From: Chlamydiota bacterium
GTDB lineage: Bacteria > Chlamydiota > Chlamydiia > Chlamydiales > Simkaniaceae
Assembly (NCBI GenBank): GCA_021772245.1
Contig: JAJFMH010000094.1
Span: forward strand, 1-36,006
Direction of reading: 5' to 3'
DNA: 36,006 nt
The notes below the pieces were generated by a model. That model had not been told where the DNA came from, ran no database searches, and saw nothing but the letters and a program-made list of their open reading frames with translations. Shown piece after piece: positions 15,322 to 23,457 of this stretch. The position numbers and the translations under genes were made by a program. How positions within the stretch are numbered: position 1 is the first letter of the stretch; each line of letters begins with the position of its first letter.

Positions 15322-16596
15322 TTGGACATTTCTCTTAGTCTAATTTCGATAGTGATATTTGTATGTATCGGTATTTTTTTATCAGGCTTGATTCTCTATA
15401 CCAAGTCTAAACTTGTAAGTTCTGCTTCGTGTAAAATCCGAATAAATAGAGATGATTCCCTTACCAAAGAATCTGAAGGTGGATCAACACTTCTCAATGT
15501 ATTACTTTCCAATGAAGTTGCAGTGCCATCTCCTTGTGGTGGTAAGGCGACATGTAAGCAATGTAAAGTGCAAGTAATAGAAGGGGGAGGGCCAGTCATA
15601 GAGACAGATAAAGCAACCTTTTCTCCAAAAGAATTAAAGGATGGGTGGCGCCTTTCTTGCCAGTGTAAGGTAAAAAATGATCTTGAGATTCTTCTTCCCG
15701 AGAATATGCTCACTCTAAAGGAGTATACAGGAAAAGTTCTGAGTAATAAAAATGTGGCAACATTTATTAAAGAGCTTGTGGTTGAGCTTGATGAAGAGGT
15801 TCTCTACCAGTCAGGAGATTATTTCCAATTTCATGTACCACCCTTTAAAACAAATACATCTGATTGGAAAAAAACAATCGAAGAAAAATATTTTACTGAT
15901 TGGGAAAAATTTCACTTTTTTGATCAAGAAATTGACTATTTGGATCTTGATGAAGATGTTATTAGAGCATACTCAATGGCCTCTTATCCAAAAGAAGGTA
16001 AAATCTTTAAATTCAATATTCGAATTGCAACACCCCCATGTATCAATGGAGAGGTTTCTAAAGAAATTCCTTGGGGTGTTTGTTCCTCTTATATTTTTTC
16101 GTTAAAAGAAGGGGACTCTGTTCATTTATCTGGACCCTTTGGAGAGTCGCATATGATAGACGATGGAAGAGAGATTTACTTTCTTATTGGTGGGGCTGGT
16201 TCTTCTTTTGGAAGAAGTCATATTTTGGATCTATTTTTATCCAAAGATACGACTAGAAAAGTTGAACTTTGGTATGGGGCAAGGTCGCTAAAAGAAAATA
16301 TCTACCAAGAGGAATATGAAAAACTCTCCAGCGAAAAAGAGAACTTTTCTTATCACTTGGTTCTGTCAGAACCAAGTGAAGAAGATTTACAGTCTGGTTG
16401 GGATAAAAGTGACCCGATTAAAACAAACTTTGTTGTGAATGCATTTGAAGATGGGGCTTTAAAAAATCACCCTGCGCCCGAAGACGCGTTATACTATGTT
16501 TGTGGTCCTCCACTTCATAATAGTTCAATTATGAAGCTTCTTGATAACTATGGCGTTGAAAGAAAGAGTATTGTTTTAGATGATTTTGGTTCGTAA
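15322..16596 (+). CDS. nqrF: Na+-translocating NADH:quinone reductase subunit F
   Basis: 424 residues. NqrF takes electrons from NADH through FAD and a 2Fe-2S centre into the sodium-pumping Nqr complex. An N-terminal membrane helix precedes the ferredoxin domain, with Cys at residues 72, 78, 81 and 113. The FAD motif RAYSMASYP, the NAD-binding GGAGSSFGRSHIL, and the C-terminal YYVCGPP with an aromatic-acidic end follow. TTG 15322 is preferred because AGGAGA (15307-15312) lies 9 nt upstream and the protein then begins just before the helix. An in-frame ATG at 15286 would add 12 residues in poor context. In Chlamydia I recall nqrF next to yajC; here about 6.4 kb separates them. Confidence 0.93.
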   Translation: MDISLSLISIVIFVCIGIFLSGLILYTKSKLVSSASCKIRINRDDSLTKESEGGSTLLNVLLSNEVAVPSPCGGKATCKQCKVQVIEGGGPVIETDKATFSPKELKDGWRLSCQCKVKNDLEILLPENMLTLKEYTGKVLSNKNVATFIKELVVELDEEVLYQSGDYFQFHVPPFKTNTSDWKKTIEEKYFTDWEKFHFFDQEIDYLDLDEDVIRAYSMASYPKEGKIFKFNIRIATPPCINGEVSKEIPWGVCSSYIFSLKEGDSVHLSGPFGESHMIDDGREIYFLIGGAGSSFGRSHILDLFLSKDTTRKVELWYGARSLKENIYQEEYEKLSSEKENFSYHLVLSEPSEEDLQSGWDKSDPIKTNFVVNAFEDGALKNHPAPEDALYYVCGPPLHNSSIMKLLDNYGVERKSIVLDDFGS

Positions 16597-16648
16597 ATAA
16601 TCGATTTTTTGATATCGCTAAGATTTTGTAAATAAGAACTCTAAATCA

Positions 16649-18283
16649 ATGAAAATAATTGTATCACAGATTAATCCTACGATTGGAGACATACGCTCGA
16701 ATACTGAAAAGGTAATCAAATGTATATCTCATGCAAAAAAACAAGATGTAGACTTAATTTTGTTTCCAGAACTTACTCTATGTGGTTATCCACCCGAGGA
16801 TCTTGTTTTACATGAAAGCTTCATCGATGCAATGCATGATCATTTAGAACAAGTTGTAAAAGCATCTAAAAATATCGTAGTCATAGTTGGGCTTGTTCGC
16901 AGAAATGTTTCTCATGGAGAAAAACCTCTTCTCAATAGCGCATGTATTATCCAAGATCAAAAAATTTTAGGTTTTTATGACAAATGGCTTCTTCCAACTT
17001 ATGATGTTTTTGATGAAAGAAGATATTTTGAGCCTGGTAAAGCACTTTTTACCTTTAATCTTCATGGGAAAAAAGTGGGCATTACAATCTGCGAAGACAT
17101 TTGGCAGCATGCGGGCTATGTAGATAGAACAAAATATCCAAGGGACCCAATTATAGAGCTTAGCAAAGAAAACATTGATTTAATGTTGAATTTATCTGCA
17201 TCGCCATATCGATTTACAAAATCTGATTTGCGAGTGGAGGTTTGTCAAAAAGCTGCGAAAACCTTACAGGCTTCAGTAATTCTATGTTGTCAAGTAGGTG
17301 CTAATACGCAGATTATTTTTGATGGTTATAGTGTGTTTGTAGATGAAAAAGGCAATCTAAGATCACTTGGAAAGGGGTTTGAGGAAGATCAAATGCTTGT
17401 TGATCTTCAAAATCCATTCCCAGTGCTTAAAAAGAAAGAAGAGACTTTAGAAGATTTATACAGAGCCTTAGTCTTAGGGGTAAGAGATTATTTTCATAAG
17501 TTTGGATTTACAAAAGCATGCTTAGGATTATCTGGTGGTATTGACTCAGCACTTGTGTGTTGCATTGCAAAGGAAGCTCTTGGATCGAAAAATGTGCTTG
17601 CAATAAGTATGCCTTCAAAATATACCACAGGGCAAAGTAAAATCGATGCAGAGAAGTTAGCGAAGAATCTTGGAGTTTTATTTAAAGAGGATTACATTGA
17701 TTCTTTGTTTACATGCTTTTTAGAGAATCTAAATCCTCTTTTCGAGGGAAAAAAGGAAGATGTAACTGAAGAGAACTTGCAAGCTCGGATTCGGGGAATC
17801 ATTCTAATGGCGCTATCTAACAAGCATGGATATATCACTCTTTCTTGTAGTAATAAAAGTGAAGCTGCTTTGGGTTATACAACCCTTTATGGAGATTCTT
17901 GTGGGGGACTTGGAGTAATCGGAGATGTTTTAAAGACAGATGTGTATCGACTTTGTCGTTGGATTAATCAAGAGAAAGAAATTATCCCTCATTCCATTTT
18001 AGAAAAAGACCCTTCTGCAGAACTTCGCGTAAACCAAAAAGATTCAGATACTCTGCCTGACTATGCAATCTTAGATAAGATTCTTATGGAATATGTAGAA
18101 AATTACCTTTCTATGGATGAAATCATACAAAAATATAGTCTATCAAAAGAGATGGTTTGGGATATCATTCGCAAAATTCATCGAGCTGAGTATAAAAGGC
18201 GACAAGGCCCTCCAATTCTTCGCATTTCAAAGAAAGCATTCGGAGTTGGAAGGCGATATCCTATCGTACAAAATTGGCTTTAA
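16649..18283 (+). CDS. nadE: Glutamine-dependent NAD+ synthetase
   Basis: 544 residues. It makes NAD from nicotinic acid adenine dinucleotide, with glutamine as nitrogen donor. The N-terminal nitrilase-type glutaminase domain shows the triad E41 ([13 protein letters not shown]), K112 (DKWLLPTYD) and C148 (TICEDIW). The C-terminal synthetase domain has the ATP pyrophosphatase loop LGLSGGIDS at 292-300 and the [16 protein letters not shown] region. Length matches the two-domain bacterial class. It starts 52 bp after nqrF on the same strand and overlaps the convergent ndk stop by 4 bp. Confidence 0.96.
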   Translation: MKIIVSQINPTIGDIRSNTEKVIKCISHAKKQDVDLILFPELTLCGYPPEDLVLHESFIDAMHDHLEQVVKASKNIVVIVGLVRRNVSHGEKPLLNSACIIQDQKILGFYDKWLLPTYDVFDERRYFEPGKALFTFNLHGKKVGITICEDIWQHAGYVDRTKYPRDPIIELSKENIDLMLNLSASPYRFTKSDLRVEVCQKAAKTLQASVILCCQVGANTQIIFDGYSVFVDEKGNLRSLGKGFEEDQMLVDLQNPFPVLKKKEETLEDLYRALVLGVRDYFHKFGFTKACLGLSGGIDSALVCCIAKEALGSKNVLAISMPSKYTTGQSKIDAEKLAKNLGVLFKEDYIDSLFTCFLENLNPLFEGKKEDVTEENLQARIRGIILMALSNKHGYITLSCSNKSEAALGYTTLYGDSCGGLGVIGDVLKTDVYRLCRWINQEKEIIPHSILEKDPSAELRVNQKDSDTLPDYAILDKILMEYVENYLSMDEIIQKYSLSKEMVWDIIRKIHRAEYKRRQGPPILRISKKAFGVGRRYPIVQNWL

Positions 18284-18702
18284 TTGCAGATTTCAGATTC
18301 TTTGAAAAAAAATGGGATTTCATTTGCAGCAGTTTCGGTAGCGTCTGAACCATGAACTGCATTTTCATCGATGCTTTTTGCAAAATCGGCGCGGATTGTA
18401 CCAGATTTTGCTTCTTTTGGATTTGTGGCTCCCATTAGCTCTCTATTTTTTTCAATAGCATTTTCACCTTCTAGCACAGATACAAATACAGGTCCTGAGA
18501 TCATAAATGCAACCAGTTCTCCAAAAAATGGTCTTTCTTTATGAATATCGTAAAAGCTTTCTGCTTGGTCTTTGGAAAGATGTAACATTTTTCCAGCGAC
18601 GATCTTCAAACCATTTTTTTCAAACCTTTCTAAAATAGCGCCGATGTGATTATTTCTAACTGCGTCTGGTTTAATAATAGATAGTGTTCTTTGCTTAGTC
18701 AT
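18280..18702 (-). CDS. ndk: Nucleoside diphosphate kinase
   Basis: 140 residues, normal bacterial length. It balances NTP pools by phosphate transfer through a histidine. The catalytic H117 lies in the signature [11 protein letters not shown], and the N-terminal [10 protein letters not shown] is the family start. A clear AGGAGA Shine-Dalgarno precedes ATG 18702. A weak upstream promoter can be drawn (TTGAAA, complement of 18767-18772, with a poor -10). Its stop codon interlocks with that of convergent nadE. Confidence 0.97.
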   Translation of the reverse strand: MTKQRTLSIIKPDAVRNNHIGAILERFEKNGLKIVAGKMLHLSKDQAESFYDIHKERPFFGELVAFMISGPVFVSVLEGENAIEKNRELMGATNPKEAKSGTIRADFAKSIDENAVHGSDATETAANEIPFFFKESEICN

Positions 18703-18939
18703 AAGTGATTTCTCCTAGGTATTGCACTCATTTGGGGCAAAAGAGCTTATTTGAATAATGATTAATTTTCAAGGAGTTACAAGGTGATTTAGCAATGGTT
18801 ATAATTTATTTTCAGATTATTTGACTCAACTAATTAGATTGTATTTTTTTACTTTAGATTTGAATTCTCAAATGCAGTTTCAATTCTGAAGAGCGCAAAT
18901 ACAATACTTTTTTGAAAAATGGTCAAATGCCTCTAACGG

Positions 18940-19090
18940 GGTTCCATATTCTAACACTTTTCGATGGCTATTGTTAAGAAGGTTCTCTACTAAATGAGCG
19001 GCGTCCCGCATTTAGGGTAGAGGAAAGATTATGAAGGGACAAAGCCTCGTTTTGGAAACGCCTCTGCATACAGGAAGGTGATATTTTAAC
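18940..19090 (+). ncRNA. Candidate structured RNA, unidentified
   Basis: The core hairpin (18985-19022) pairs CTCTAC with GTAGAG, TAAAT with ATTTA, and GCGG with CCGC around CGTC, with two small bulges. A second stem, CGTTT/AAACG with loop TGG, is at 19048-19060. A weaker TAACA/TGTTA pair lies at about 18952-18975. Strand is uncertain because the stems work on both. It does not match 6S, SRP, tmRNA or RNase P RNA as I know them. It could be a small RNA or a leader. Confidence 0.35.
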
Positions 19091-19190
19091 TTTGCTCTGA
19101 CATATTAAAACTAGTTAAATAGAACTTGCGTTCGAATAGCTTCTATGATTTGGAGCAATTTGCGTGTGTCGGGCTTGCTTTAAAAGATAT

Positions 19191-19220
19191 TTGCTTTATT
19201 GATAGTAAAGCTTTTATACT
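19191..19220 (+). promoter_or_regulatory. Sigma70-type promoter before the heptosyltransferase gene
   Basis: TTGCTT (19191-19196), an 18-bp spacer, then TATACT (19215-19220). The preferred ATG at 19228 is only 8 bp after the -10, so transcription from here would start almost at the start codon. Confidence 0.45.
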
Positions 19221-19227
19221 TATCAGT

Positions 19228-20370
19228 ATGAATCCATATCCTGATTTGCTTAATACTCATAAAATACTGATCGCAAAGCTTCGCCATCATGGGGATGTTT
19301 TGCTTTCATCCCCTGTTTTTTCAGAGTTAAGGGAGCGTTTTCCAAACGCTCAGATCGACGCTCTTATTTATGAAGAAACGTATCCAATGTTAGATGGTCA
19401 TCCTGCGATAAATAATTTTCTATACGTAGATAAAAGGTGGAAGAAACTTTTTTTTATAAAACGTCTATGTAAAGAATATTTATTACTTCGAAGAATCAAA
19501 AAAGAAAAATATGATCTCGTAATCAACCTTACAGAAGGTGATAGGGGAGCTGTTGCAGCAAAAGTATCTAAAGCGTCTATCCGAGTTGGTTTTGATCCAC
19601 AAGGTCGAGGTATGAAGGGGAAAAGAGAGTGCTATACCCATATCGTTAAGCATTGCCCAAAGCCTAGGCATACGGTTGAAAAAAATCTTGATGCTCTTCG
19701 AGTTATTGGTATTTTCCCTAAGAAAAAAGAATTAACGTTTGCGATCTCTAAACAAGATGCAAAATCGGCCGCACAAAAAATTAAGAGTAAAAAAGGTGAA
19801 TACATTCTTGTGCATCCTGCATCGAGATGGCTATTTAAGGCGCTTCCAGTATCTACCATTGCAGCAATAATTAGAAAATTATGTGATGATGGCAATGAAG
19901 TTGTAATGACATCAAGTCCAGATGTAAAAGAAATTGCTATGCTAAATGCTATTGAATCAGAAGTGAAACATGGAAAGTTAGAGAATCTGGGTGGAAAAAC
20001 AAGTTTGAAGGAACTTGGAGCATTGATTGATGCTGCCAAGATGGTAGTTACTGTAGACTCTGTTCCATTACATATTGCAAGTGCATTGAAGAAAAATATG
20101 GTGTGTATTTTTGGCCCAAGTTGTGAAAAAAACTGGGGACCCTGGAATGTACAAAGCTCTGAAATTATTTCACAAGATGTGAGTTGCAGGCCTTGCTATC
20201 AACCAGGCTGCGGAGGCTCTAATAAAAGCGATTGCTTAGAAAGCCTATCTGCTCAAAAAATCATAGATGCTATTTACAGAGTAAAATCATCTCCAAAATA
20301 TGAAGACCTTGCGAGTTTATTATCAAGAAGCTCTTCAAGTTTACCAGAAAGTGATGTTTTACCATCTTGA
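19228..20370 (+). CDS. LPS heptosyltransferase (GT9, WaaQ-like)
   Basis: 380 residues. Family GT9 enzymes add heptose to the LPS core on the cytoplasmic face. The N-terminal KILIAKLRHHGDVLLSSPV is the GT9 acceptor-side signature. VHPASRWLFKALP and the later VTVDSVPLHIASAL / FGPSCEKNWGPW match the WaaQ/RfaQ branch. ATG 19228 is chosen because homologous sequence begins there; an upstream in-frame TTG (19126) would add 34 unrelated residues. The last 32 residues (from about 20274) overlap the convergent lptB gene by 97 bp and look like a non-conserved extension. Confidence 0.85.
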   Translation: MNPYPDLLNTHKILIAKLRHHGDVLLSSPVFSELRERFPNAQIDALIYEETYPMLDGHPAINNFLYVDKRWKKLFFIKRLCKEYLLLRRIKKEKYDLVINLTEGDRGAVAAKVSKASIRVGFDPQGRGMKGKRECYTHIVKHCPKPRHTVEKNLDALRVIGIFPKKKELTFAISKQDAKSAAQKIKSKKGEYILVHPASRWLFKALPVSTIAAIIRKLCDDGNEVVMTSSPDVKEIAMLNAIESEVKHGKLENLGGKTSLKELGALIDAAKMVVTVDSVPLHIASALKKNMVCIFGPSCEKNWGPWNVQSSEIISQDVSCRPCYQPGCGGSNKSDCLESLSAQKIIDAIYRVKSSPKYEDLASLLSRSSSSLPESDVLPS

Positions 20371-20993
20371 ATCAAATAACATCTGTCTATAATCGAGGCG
20401 AGCTCTCTTGCGTTATGATCTGTAATTAGGATGCTAATTCCTTTTTGTTTTAGAATTTGAATCATTTTTTTTAGATCCTGAATTGTAAGTGGATCGATAT
20501 TGGCAAAGGGCTCATCAAGAAGTAGCAGCGTTGGGTTTAATGCGAGAGCTCTTGTGATTTCTAATCTTCTTCGCTCACCACCTGATAGGGTACTAGCTTT
20601 TTTCTTTGCAAGATTCTCTAAGTGAAGTTCACTAAGTAGTTCAATCAGATTTTCGTTTCGATCTTTTTTTGAAAGACCCGAATTTTCTAGAACGCATTTG
20701 ATATTATCTTCGACAGATAAACTTTTGAAAATGGATGGCTCTTGCGCTAAATATCCCATACCCATTTCAGCTCGCCTGTAGATAGGAAGGTCTGTAATGT
20801 TTTTGTCTTTAAGCCAAACTTGGCCACTATCTGGAGAGATAAGACCCATTGTCATATAAAATGCTGTTGTTTTACCAGCTCCATTTGGGCCAATAAGGCC
20901 TACGACTTCACCAGGATTTACATCGAAAGATAGGTTGTTGACAACAGACCTTCCTTGATAGAATTTTTTTAAGTTTTTTACAGATAAGATCAT
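20274..20993 (-). CDS. lptB: LPS export ABC transporter ATPase LptB
   Basis: 239 residues, standard length. It powers LptB2FG, which extracts LPS from the inner membrane. Walker A GPNGAGKTT is at 35-43, the Q-loop region YLAQEPSIF at about 81, the signature LSGGERRR at 136-143, Walker B LLLLDEP at 156-162, and the switch His in ITDHNARE. The C-terminal end RSSYFGDDF is typical of LptB, so the stop at 20274 is right even though it overlaps the convergent gene. It follows the LptC-like gene after 60 bp. Confidence 0.96.
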   Translation of the reverse strand: MILSVKNLKKFYQGRSVVNNLSFDVNPGEVVGLIGPNGAGKTTAFYMTMGLISPDSGQVWLKDKNITDLPIYRRAEMGMGYLAQEPSIFKSLSVEDNIKCVLENSGLSKKDRNENLIELLSELHLENLAKKKASTLSGGERRRLEITRALALNPTLLLLDEPFANIDPLTIQDLKKMIQILKQKGISILITDHNARELASIIDRCYLIQDGKTSLSGKLEELLDNKLARSSYFGDDFTL

Positions 20994-21053
20994 AAAAGTT
21001 TACTTGGTTGATTTACTCCATTTTATCAAAAAATTGGCAAGTTTGATAGAAAA

Positions 21054-21665
21054 TTAATATACCTTCGCTTGGATAGATTTTGCTTTAAAAGAGGGGGTTT
21101 TAGAAAAAAGAGAAATGGATAGTTTCTCAGCTACGCTTCTGACATAACTATCATCTAAGGAGATGTTAGAAATCGGCTGGAACTTAGGGAGTCTATAACT
21201 GTAGATAAATGCTTTGTCAGACTTAAATAGGTGTGATCTATAATCAAAAATTCCCTTAGCAGCTTTGATATGGCGAAGCTCTTTTGTGAGTTCGCCACCT
21301 TCCTCAAGAAAACAGTCTATATCATCAAGCATTTCAAAGAGATTCATGTTTTTTGGAGTAAAAAGGTCAACTTGCTTGGACTCTGGGGTAAGAAGAAGCG
21401 TGGAATTTTTGGCTTTAATTTGATAGTGAACTCTTTCTTTTCCCTGCAAAAAATAAAAATCTTTTTGCATGTTTTTTCTTTTTTGCAAGGCAACATGAGA
21501 AAAAAGAGGCGCCTCGTTTTTTCTATTTTTTACAACTTCAATAAAGCTGATAGCATCACATAGGTTTTTGCGATCCTCTTTGGTTAGATATACCATTTTA
21601 AACAGCGAAAAGGCGCATATTATGCAAAGAATAACACAAAAGAATTTTGTAGCTTTTTGTATCAT
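21054..21665 (-). CDS. LptC-like LPS export protein (chlamydial CT654 position)
   Basis: 203 residues. One N-terminal membrane helix (7-24) is followed by a periplasmic domain with beta-strand-like stretches. No strong motif is visible. Assignment rests on position: it lies between kdsA and lptB, as the lptC-type gene does in many bacteria and as I recall CT654 in Chlamydia. The start overlaps the kdsA stop by 4 bp (ATGA type), so translational coupling is likely. An alternative is an unrelated envelope protein. Confidence 0.65.
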   Translation of the reverse strand: MIQKATKFFCVILCIICAFSLFKMVYLTKEDRKNLCDAISFIEVVKNRKNEAPLFSHVALQKRKNMQKDFYFLQGKERVHYQIKAKNSTLLLTPESKQVDLFTPKNMNLFEMLDDIDCFLEEGGELTKELRHIKAAKGIFDYRSHLFKSDKAFIYSYRLPKFQPISNISLDDSYVRSVAEKLSISLFSKTPSFKAKSIQAKVY

Positions 21666-22489
21666 AAGCTTTTTTGACCAAGTTCATAAAAAGGAATCAT
21701 TGCTTGAATAAACTGCTTTAATTCATCAAGTGGATAAACTGAATGTTTATCACTTTTGGCATTTTTCGGATCAGGATGAGTTTCCATAAATAATAGGTTA
21801 GCTCCAGCTGCAAGTGCTGCTTTAGTTAGAGGGGGAATGAATTCTCTTTGGCCTCCTGACTGAGTTTTATTGCCGCCAGGTAGTTGCACAGAGTGCGTTG
21901 CATCAAAACAAACAGGGTATCCAAGATTTTGCATGGCAGGGATAGCTCTAATATCTGTCACGAGGTTGTGGTAGCCAAAGCATGTGCCTCTATCAGTTAG
22001 GATAATATTGTGGTTACCACAAGATTCAATTTTATGAACAACATTTGCCATGTCTTCTGGTGCCATAAGCTGCCCTTTTTTAACTTTAATTGTAGCCTTT
22101 GTCTTAGCTGCTGCAATCACAAGGTCTGTTTGGCGACAAAGGAAAGCTGGAATTTGTACAATGTCGCAAACTTCAGAGGCAGGTAACGCCTCATCTGGGT
22201 TGTGAATATCTGAACAGATGGGAATGTCGAAAGTTTCTTTGACTTCTTGTAGAATGCGGAGGCCCTCTTGAAGTCCTGGTCCTCTAAAAGAGTCAATGGA
22301 AGAGCGGTTTGCTTTATCAAAGCTTGATTTATAAATAACTTGGATGCCAGTTGTTTCACCAATTTCTTTGATCTTTTCAGCTGTCTTCATTGCTAAGTCT
22401 CTAGTTTCTATCACACATGGTCCAGCTACAAGGCAAAAAATAGTTCCTTTACCAATTTTAATTTTTTTTCCGACTTGAACAGTTTTCAT
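21662..22489 (-). CDS. kdsA: 2-dehydro-3-deoxyphosphooctonate aldolase (KDO-8-P synthase)
   Basis: 275 residues. It condenses phosphoenolpyruvate with arabinose-5-phosphate, the first committed step to KDO of LPS. LVAGPCVIE with C25 identifies the metal-dependent subclass (the E. coli non-metal type has Asn there). The other expected ligands lie in FDATHSVQLPG, METHPDP and the segment SDKHSVYPL. KANRSS and GGQREFIPPL complete the active site. It is the middle gene of dapB-kdsA-lptC-like-lptB, 13 bp behind dapB. Confidence 0.97.
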   Translation of the reverse strand: MKTVQVGKKIKIGKGTIFCLVAGPCVIETRDLAMKTAEKIKEIGETTGIQVIYKSSFDKANRSSIDSFRGPGLQEGLRILQEVKETFDIPICSDIHNPDEALPASEVCDIVQIPAFLCRQTDLVIAAAKTKATIKVKKGQLMAPEDMANVVHKIESCGNHNIILTDRGTCFGYHNLVTDIRAIPAMQNLGYPVCFDATHSVQLPGGNKTQSGGQREFIPPLTKAALAAGANLLFMETHPDPKNAKSDKHSVYPLDELKQFIQAMIPFYELGQKSL

Positions 22490-22502
22490 ATGAGTCCTTG
22501 TG

Positions 22503-23150
22503 TTACAGATATAGACCTTTGGATTTTAAAGAAATTTCTTTTGCTTTTTCAAGTGCGCCCTTTGCAAAAAGCGCTCTAGATAAAGCCTTATGTGAGATGA
22601 GTAGTTGCTCATCATTATTTGATATAATAACTACATGGGTTGCAATCGCATCTTTTTCTCGATAAGAGGTAATGGGGATATTTTTTTTAAATTCTTTTTC
22701 TAAATCAATAGCTGTGCCACTTGGTGAATCTCTTTTTTCTTTGCAGTGCGTTTCCTCGATAGTTATAGAATGATTTGGAAAAGAGGCTTCTAATTTTGCA
22801 ATAATTTTTTTAATAAAAGTAATGCCCATACTAAAATTAGGAGAGAAAAAAATTGGAATGTGCTTGGAAGCATCTTTAATAGCAGAAAGGTTTGATGTAC
22901 TATGGGCTGTTGTTCCAATGACAAGTGGAACTCTATACTCTATCGCTTTCTCTAATGTTATTGGTAGAGCATTTGCCAAAGAAAAGTCAATAAGGACAGA
23001 GCAACTAGGCAATAAGTCATCATAAGATTTTGGATTGGAACAGCTGTCAATTCCTCCCATTACTTCAAAAAAAGGGGAGTTTTGCGCTTGTTTTTGCGTT
23101 TCTTTTCCCATCTTTCCATTTATTCCAATAATACCAACACGGATGGTCAA
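22503..23150 (-). CDS. dapB: 4-hydroxy-tetrahydrodipicolinate reductase, compact form
   Basis: 215 residues, shorter than the usual 240-270. It reduces the dihydrodipicolinate precursor towards meso-diaminopimelate and lysine. The NAD(P) loop GIIGINGKMGK is at 6-16. DFSLANAL, VIGTTAHS and SPNFSMGI follow. The substrate/catalytic segment reads EETHCKEKRDSPSGTA: the first His of the usual HH pair is kept, the second is Cys. The end KGLYL matches the conserved GLY near the family C-terminus, so the gene is compact rather than cut. It is first in an envelope operon, which differs from the dap cluster placement I recall in Chlamydia. Confidence 0.9.
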   Translation of the reverse strand: MTIRVGIIGINGKMGKETQKQAQNSPFFEVMGGIDSCSNPKSYDDLLPSCSVLIDFSLANALPITLEKAIEYRVPLVIGTTAHSTSNLSAIKDASKHIPIFFSPNFSMGITFIKKIIAKLEASFPNHSITIEETHCKEKRDSPSGTAIDLEKEFKKNIPITSYREKDAIATHVVIISNNDEQLLISHKALSRALFAKGALEKAKEISLKSKGLYL

Positions 23151-23238
23151 ACTTTAGCTCCAGTTTTGTTTTGGCTAATTTTAGCATAGCCCAATTGTTA
23201 AGCCAACAAAAATAGAGGAGTCTTGTTTGATAAAAGCC

Positions 23239-23268
23239 TTGAAAATCATATGCATTATTTCCTACAAT
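23239..23268 (+). promoter_or_regulatory. Sigma70-type promoter of tRNA-Arg
   Basis: TTGAAA (23239-23244), an 18-bp spacer, TACAAT (23263-23268). The tRNA begins 12 bp after the -10, as expected for a stable RNA with a very short leader. Confidence 0.6.
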
Positions 23269-23279
23269 TGTATATATCT

Positions 23280-23353
23280 GGATTGGTAGCTCAGTTGGAT
23301 AGAGCATCCGCCTTCTAAGCGGAATGTCGCAGGTTCGAGTCCTGCCCAGTCCA
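23280..23353 (+). tRNA. tRNA-Arg (UCU)
   Basis: 74 nt with all stems formed: a 7-bp acceptor (GGATTGG with CCAGTCC, one G-T pair), D arm, anticodon stem TCCGC/GCGGA, and T arm GCAGG/CCTGC with TTCGAGT. Anticodon TCT at 23314-23316 reads AGA. CCA is not encoded. A T-run follows directly. It lies divergently from dapB. Confidence 0.97.
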
Positions 23354-23457
23354 ATTTTTTTTAGTGCTTAGCACTCGAAAGGAGAAGTCAGAAACATGGG
23401 CTTTTATTTGAATCGAGTCCTAGATATTATTTTTTAGGCCTAATTACAAGTTTGTTC

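Larger units (their letters stand above)
18703..19227. other. 525-bp gene-free stretch with RNA-like structure
   Basis: No convincing coding sequence is visible on either strand. The left part (18703-18900) is AT-rich and holds the ndk promoter region. The right part (about 18940-19090) is less AT-rich and contains several hairpins, the best at 18985-19022. A promoter-like pair lies at 19191-19220 just before the heptosyltransferase gene. Confidence 0.6.

Noticed and set aside
15752-16256. Plus-strand open frames inside nqrF in another frame
   Set aside because: They are shadows of a gene with complete ferredoxin, FAD and NAD motifs; their composition (runs of Lys, Ile, Phe) is typical of out-of-frame reading.
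18985-19060. RNase P RNA (rnpB), because of a GAGGAAAG string at 19020-19027
   Set aside because: The CC and GG context that should follow in the conserved core is missing, and the 3' conserved ACAGAA-type segment is not found downstream.
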